A DNA stretch of 44,141 nt from RUG13091 sp045113315 (GTDB lineage: Bacteria > Bacillota_I > Bacilli_A > RFN20 > CAG-826): contig JBGUIX010000008.1 in assembly GCA_045113315.1 (NCBI GenBank), positions 1 to 44,141 on the forward strand, read 5' to 3'. Below the pieces are notes generated by a model. It was not told where the DNA came from and made no database searches. It saw only the letters and a list, made by a program, of their open reading frames with translations. Of this stretch, positions 42,687 through 44,141 are shown piece after piece. The position numbers and the translations under genes were made by a program. Position 1 is the stretch's first letter. The number at the start of each line of letters is the position of its first letter.

Positions 42687-42798
42687 GTTAACCCTAGAAG
42701 CAAACTTTTTTAATCTCCTTCACTACCACACACATTTTTGGGGTTATTTTGGGGTATCGGTTTTAACTTTTTAAGCAAACTCTCTAATCCCCTCACTA
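42687..42798. repeat. Two imperfect direct repeats of about 38 bp
   Basis: 42687-42725 and 42762-42798 share TTAAC…AAGCAAACT…TAATC-CC-TCACTA, 75 bp apart. Between them TTTTGGGGTTATTTTGGGGTA is a smaller direct repeat. They lie in the non-coding interval between the regulator and the recombinase. Iterons or recombinase-arm sites are the obvious candidates. The interval 42501-42686 shows nothing else. Confidence 0.6.
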
Positions 42799-42985
42799 GT
42801 TAATGGCGGCTACCTCATTGTTCTGCTCACATTTTCTTTTTCACTTTTAGTGATTTTTATAAAAAGTTTAGAAATGACCTCATTGACCTCACCTTTCACA
42901 TCACTAGGGACAAGTGAGATTTAAAAAGACGGGTTTCCAAAAAGGTTGTTTGCGCCGCTCAAACCTTATGGGACCAACGGGAGCG

Positions 42986-43023
42986 ATTTTTGCAATTTTT
43001 TCTTTACGCGCGTAAGCAAAAAT
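42986..43023. other. Nested palindromes upstream of the recombinase, candidate attachment site
   Basis: ATTTTTGC (42986-42993) and GCAAAAAT (43016-43023) are an exact inverted repeat round a 22-bp core that contains the perfect palindrome TTACGCGCGTAA (43004-43015). It is about 310 bp before the recombinase start. Serine integrase att sites are usually short, imperfect palindromes beside the integrase gene. No crossover dinucleotide can be told. Neighbouring 42920-43120 is GC-richer than average and has no credible gene. Confidence 0.4.
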
Positions 43024-43213
43024 TATCGGAAATATTAAAGTTATCGCATGCGCAAATGCTTTTGACTTTTTTGACTTATTTATCAAAATTGATGTCCTGT
43101 GGGCATCTAGGGAACCACAACTAGGTATGATAAGATTAAGATGCGTTGAAAAGATTTGGTCTCCTTTGACCATATGTCTTCTTGCCATTTTGGTAAGGAG
43201 ATTTTTTACATAT

Positions 43214-43324
43214 ATGAAAAACATAAATAATGAAAAGCCTATAACACAGGTTTGTATCAATAACGTTGAAACAGTCGATGTATTCGTTGCTATTATCACT
43301 CTAAAGAGTGATGTATATGTGTAG
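43214..43324 (+). CDS. Possible small protein upstream of the recombinase
   Basis: 36 residues, ATG at 43214 with AAGGAG 13 bases upstream (rather far). The end is V-E-T-V-D-V-F-V-A-I-I-T-L-K-S-D-V-Y-V. Its TAG is followed at once by the recombinase ribosome site, so it could be a small coupled product or leader peptide. I know no family. Coding potential is uncertain. Confidence 0.35.
   Translation: MKNINNEKPITQVCINNVETVDVFVAIITLKSDVYV
43295..43312 (+). promoter_or_regulatory. Perfect 7-bp inverted repeat before the recombinase ribosome site
   Basis: ATCACTC and GAGTGAT flank TAAA, 22 bases before the recombinase ATG. It could be an operator or an RNA hairpin limiting access to the GGAGG site. 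Confidence 0.5.
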
Positions 43325-43334
43325 GAGGAAAAGT

Positions 43335-44141
43335 ATGGGAAGAGAAATACAAGTTATTGCCCCTGCACCAAAACCTAAGTTCTTATTAGATGGCTCAAAG
43401 CTTCTCCCAAATCAAAAGAGAGTTGCGGCCTATTGTCGTGTATCTAGTGATAAAGACGAGCAGCTCAACAGCTTTGATAACCAGGTCAATGAATGGAGAC
43501 AAAGATTAGCAAATGATCCTAACGTCATTTTAGTTGATATCTACGCTGATGAAGGCATTTCCGGTACTTCCGAAGAAGGAAGACTAGAATTCCAACGCAT
43601 GATTAAAGATGCTAAGGCAGGCAAAATAGATAGGATTGTCACTAAATCAATATCAAGATTTGCTCGTAACATCCAAACATCTATTAATATCGCTAGGGAA
43701 CTCAAAGCCATAGGTGTTGAAATCTACTTCGATAACGAGCACATATCAACACTGGACCCATCTAGTGAAATGCTATTCACCATCTCTGCTGTTATGGCGC
43801 AGGAAGAATCCCGCCACATTTCAGATAACGTTAAATGGACCTTTAATAAAAAGAAGAAAGAGGGCGTGCCTATGGTCAGTTCAAATCTTCTTGGATATAG
43901 AAGAGACCCAAATAACGAAAAGAACTTAATCATAATTCCTGAAGAAGCCGCAATAGTTAAAGAGATATTTGAACTCTACGTGCAAGATGTCGGCACCAAT
44001 GAAATTGGAAGAATCATGCAAAGCAAAGGCTATCTTACTAGAAGAAAAGGAACTAAATGGTATAACTCCACCATTGAAGGCATTATCACAAACGAAAAGT
44101 ATTGTGGTGACTTATTACTTCAAAAAAGTGTTACCATCGAT
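43335..44141 (+). CDS. Large serine recombinase, N-terminal part (gene continues at base 1)
   Basis: The ATG at 43335 follows a strong GGAGG site. The product begins with about 28 residues, then the resolvase catalytic domain: Y33-C-R-V-S37, where S37 is the expected nucleophile, then the conserved Y-A-D-E-G-I-S-G-T stretch and a K-S-I-S-R-F-A-R-N stretch. The recombinase domain begins at about residue 190 and the frame is still open at the window end. The last 65 bases repeat bases 1-65, and the two halves form one coherent protein. Gene position (beside repeat-rich non-coding DNA, with a primase and an XRE regulator nearby) fits the integrase of an integrative element. The family is certain; the target site is unknown. 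Confidence 0.92.
   Translation, partial: MGREIQVIAPAPKPKFLLDGSKLLPNQKRVAAYCRVSSDKDEQLNSFDNQVNEWRQRLANDPNVILVDIYADEGISGTSEEGRLEFQRMIKDAKAGKIDRIVTKSISRFARNIQTSINIARELKAIGVEIYFDNEHISTLDPSSEMLFTISAVMAQEESRHISDNVKWTFNKKKKEGVPMVSSNLLGYRRDPNNEKNLIIIPEEAAIVKEIFELYVQDVGTNEIGRIMQSKGYLTRRKGTKWYNSTIEGIITNEKYCGDLLLQKSVTID
44077..44141. repeat. 65-bp terminal direct repeat identical to bases 1-65 (circular overlap)
   Basis: Bases 44077-44141 are the same as bases 1-65. The offset between the copies is 44,076, a multiple of three, so the recombinase frame is preserved across the join. This is the signature of a circular molecule assembled with redundant ends. It could also arise if two recombinase copies in one genome shared exactly this stretch. 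Confidence 0.9.

Noticed and set aside
42590..43200. tRNA or rRNA gene as an attachment target
   Set aside because: No cloverleaf or T-loop could be formed from the GC-richer stretches; I found no tRNA anywhere in the window.
42904..43299. 131-residue minus-strand reading frame upstream of the recombinase
   Set aside because: No ribosome site, odd composition and antisense to the recombinase leader; the region looks like structured non-coding DNA.

Overview
The window looks like one circular DNA molecule of 44,076 bp, opened inside a gene. Bases 1-65 are identical to bases 44077-44141. Joining the ends gives an uninterrupted 578-residue large serine recombinase with its domains in the usual order. 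The ends alone cannot say whether this is a plasmid, an excised integrative element or satellite, or an assembly join between two related recombinase copies.

The DNA is AT-rich. It has AGGAGG-type ribosome binding sites, TGA used as stop and TGG for Trp, many lipobox lipoproteins with Ser/Glu-rich spacers, InlB-type and BspA-type repeats, and no outer-membrane proteins. This suggests an uncultured, probably gut-associated, low-GC Bacillota (Bacilli/Erysipelotrichales/RF39-like). That placement is inference.

Layout. (a) 1-1.2 kb: C-terminal half of the recombinase and terminators. (b) 1.2-3.1 kb: an Lsa-type ABC-F ATPase on the minus strand, then a decayed 3' end of a uracil-5 rRNA methyltransferase gene. 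(c) 3.2-24.3 kb: envelope genes that look chromosomal. They comprise an SPFH/NfeD operon, an InlB-repeat lipoprotein with a membrane-anchored HTH regulator, a DUF2804 protein, a lipoprotein phosphoesterase with a membrane protein, an AAA/DUF4143 ATPase, a three-gene lipoprotein/LRR operon, and a frameshifted 5'-nucleotidase-like lipoprotein with an alpha/beta hydrolase. (d) 24.3-28.7 kb: small accessory genes (DUF2442-HTH, two DUF3791-like proteins, a zinc ribbon, a phosphoesterase, a second AAA/DUF4143 ATPase), repeats and a gene remnant. (e) 28.9-39.3 kb: a tightly packed nine-gene operon built round a complete type I restriction-modification system. (f) 39.3-44.1 kb: an element backbone with a possible phage cos-like stretch, a primase-helicase, an XRE regulator, repeat-rich DNA that may hold the attachment site, and the recombinase.

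The most interesting region is the nine-gene operon. It runs zinc-ribbon protein, single-TRD HsdS-like protein, HsdM paralogue lacking a normal NPPF motif, then intact HsdM, HsdS and HsdR, then DUF2971, a HEPN-like helical protein and a topoisomerase-type zinc-finger protein. Gaps are 13 bp or less, and the promoter sits between two perfect 26-bp direct repeats. It reads as a composite defence operon whose degenerate M/half-S pair and three trailing genes have no assigned role.
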